Source: Bacteroidota bacterium (GTDB taxonomy: Bacteria; Bacteroidota; Bacteroidia; Chitinophagales; Chitinophagaceae). From it: DNA of 6,445 nucleotides. Shown here piece by piece: positions 6,344 to 6,445 of the stretch. A program made the translations under genes and the position numbers. Under the pieces are notes generated by a model that was given only the letters and a program-made list of their open reading frames with translations, ran no database searches and was not told the DNA's origin. Location: the NCBI GenBank assembly GCA_023390215.1, contig JAEWDG010000350.1, forward strand, positions 1 through 6,445, written 5' to 3'. Each line of letters begins with the position of its first letter. The stretch's first letter is position 1.

Positions 6344-6368
6344 GGGTTCAGACCCCTCAATTTGGTTT

Positions 6369-6387
6369 ATCCCCTTGACAAGGTGAT
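6369..6387. promoter_or_regulatory. 19-bp near-perfect palindrome, operator-like
   Basis: ATCCCCTTGACAAGGTGAT is symmetric about A6378: eight of nine base pairs match, and only C6372/T6384 breaks the symmetry. The core CCTTG-A-CAAGG is perfect. This size and odd centre suit a dimeric regulator's site. No gene start is visible within the window to its right, so any target lies outside or is not apparent. Confidence 0.35.
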
Positions 6388-6414
6388 TTGCGACGGTTAC
6401 GGCGGGTGTTTAAT

Positions 6415-6445
6415 AGTTCCTGAAATAAAAAAAGGAACTCCGAAA
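6415..6445 (-). terminator. Probable half of an intrinsic terminator cut by the window edge
   Basis: The window ends in seven A (6427-6433), then GGAACTCC and GAAA. Read on the minus strand that is TTTC, GGAGTTCC and a T-run: the 3' arm and tail of a terminator whose 5' arm would lie just beyond 6445. Within the window AGTTCCT (6415-6421) can also pair with AGGAACT (6433-6439) around an A-rich loop. A minus-strand gene to the right probably ends near here; this is inference. Confidence 0.4.

Larger units (their letters stand above)
6048..6445. other. Gene-poor 398-base spacer at the right end
   Basis: No protein family is recognisable here on either strand. A minus-strand frame is open from the edge to TGA at 6359-6357 and a plus-strand frame is open from 6323 to the edge, but neither has a convincing start or protein-like composition. 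The stretch contains, in order, the candidate DUF962 promoter, a terminator-like hairpin, an AT-rich stem-loop, a GC-rich repeat-like patch, a palindrome and a cut terminator, listed separately. Confidence 0.6.

Noticed and set aside
6342..6358. T-arm-like sequence (GTGGG, TTCAGAC, CCCTC) suggesting a tRNA fragment
   Set aside because: The stem has a T-T mismatch, the conserved A58 of the loop is G, and no acceptor, anticodon arm or CCA end is found around it.
6375..6403. Sigma-70 type promoter starting with TTGACA
   Set aside because: The -10 position 17 bases on reads TACGGC, and Bacteroidota promoters do not follow this consensus; the TTGACA is better explained as part of the palindrome.

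Overview
The window reads as chromosomal DNA of a Bacteroidota bacterium, most likely from the Chitinophagaceae/Sphingobacteriia side. This rests on three things: a fused alpha/beta 2-oxoacid dehydrogenase E1 typical of that phylum, start codons without Shine-Dalgarno sequences, and boxes resembling the Bacteroidota promoter (TTG, 17-23 bases, TAnnTTTG). The genus is inference. I see no transposase, phage gene, CRISPR array, rRNA or tRNA.

Layout, left to right. A secreted DUF1573 protein on the minus strand runs off the left edge (1-457). A 120-base divergent spacer (458-577) carries a -7-like box on each strand. A two-gene plus-strand unit follows: the fused E1 (578-2947) and, two bases later, a seven-helix UPF0126/TRIC-like membrane protein (2950-3588). 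Its stop codon interlocks with that of a convergent YebC/TACO1-family gene on the minus strand (3585-4295). A 189-base spacer (4296-4484) contains a GC-rich segment with a symmetric hairpin that resembles a structured RNA motif seen in Bacteroidota. Next come an Ldh-family malate/lactate-type dehydrogenase on the plus strand (4485-5561) and, convergent after 21 bases, a DUF962/Mpo1-like membrane protein on the minus strand (5583-6047).

The last 398 bases (6048-6445) hold no recognisable gene. They hold a terminator-like hairpin, an 8+3 bp stem-loop, a GC-rich patch resembling a dispersed Bacteroidota repeat, a 19-bp near-perfect palindrome and what looks like half of a terminator cut by the window edge. 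A 48-codon ORF of doubtful reality overlaps the DUF962 start.

Functionally this is mostly housekeeping: 2-oxoacid decarboxylation (E1), 2-hydroxyacid oxidation (Ldh), translation or gene control (YebC) and membrane proteins. Only the E1 and TRIC-like genes look co-transcribed. No new multi-gene system is visible; the unexplained content is in the two larger intergenic regions.
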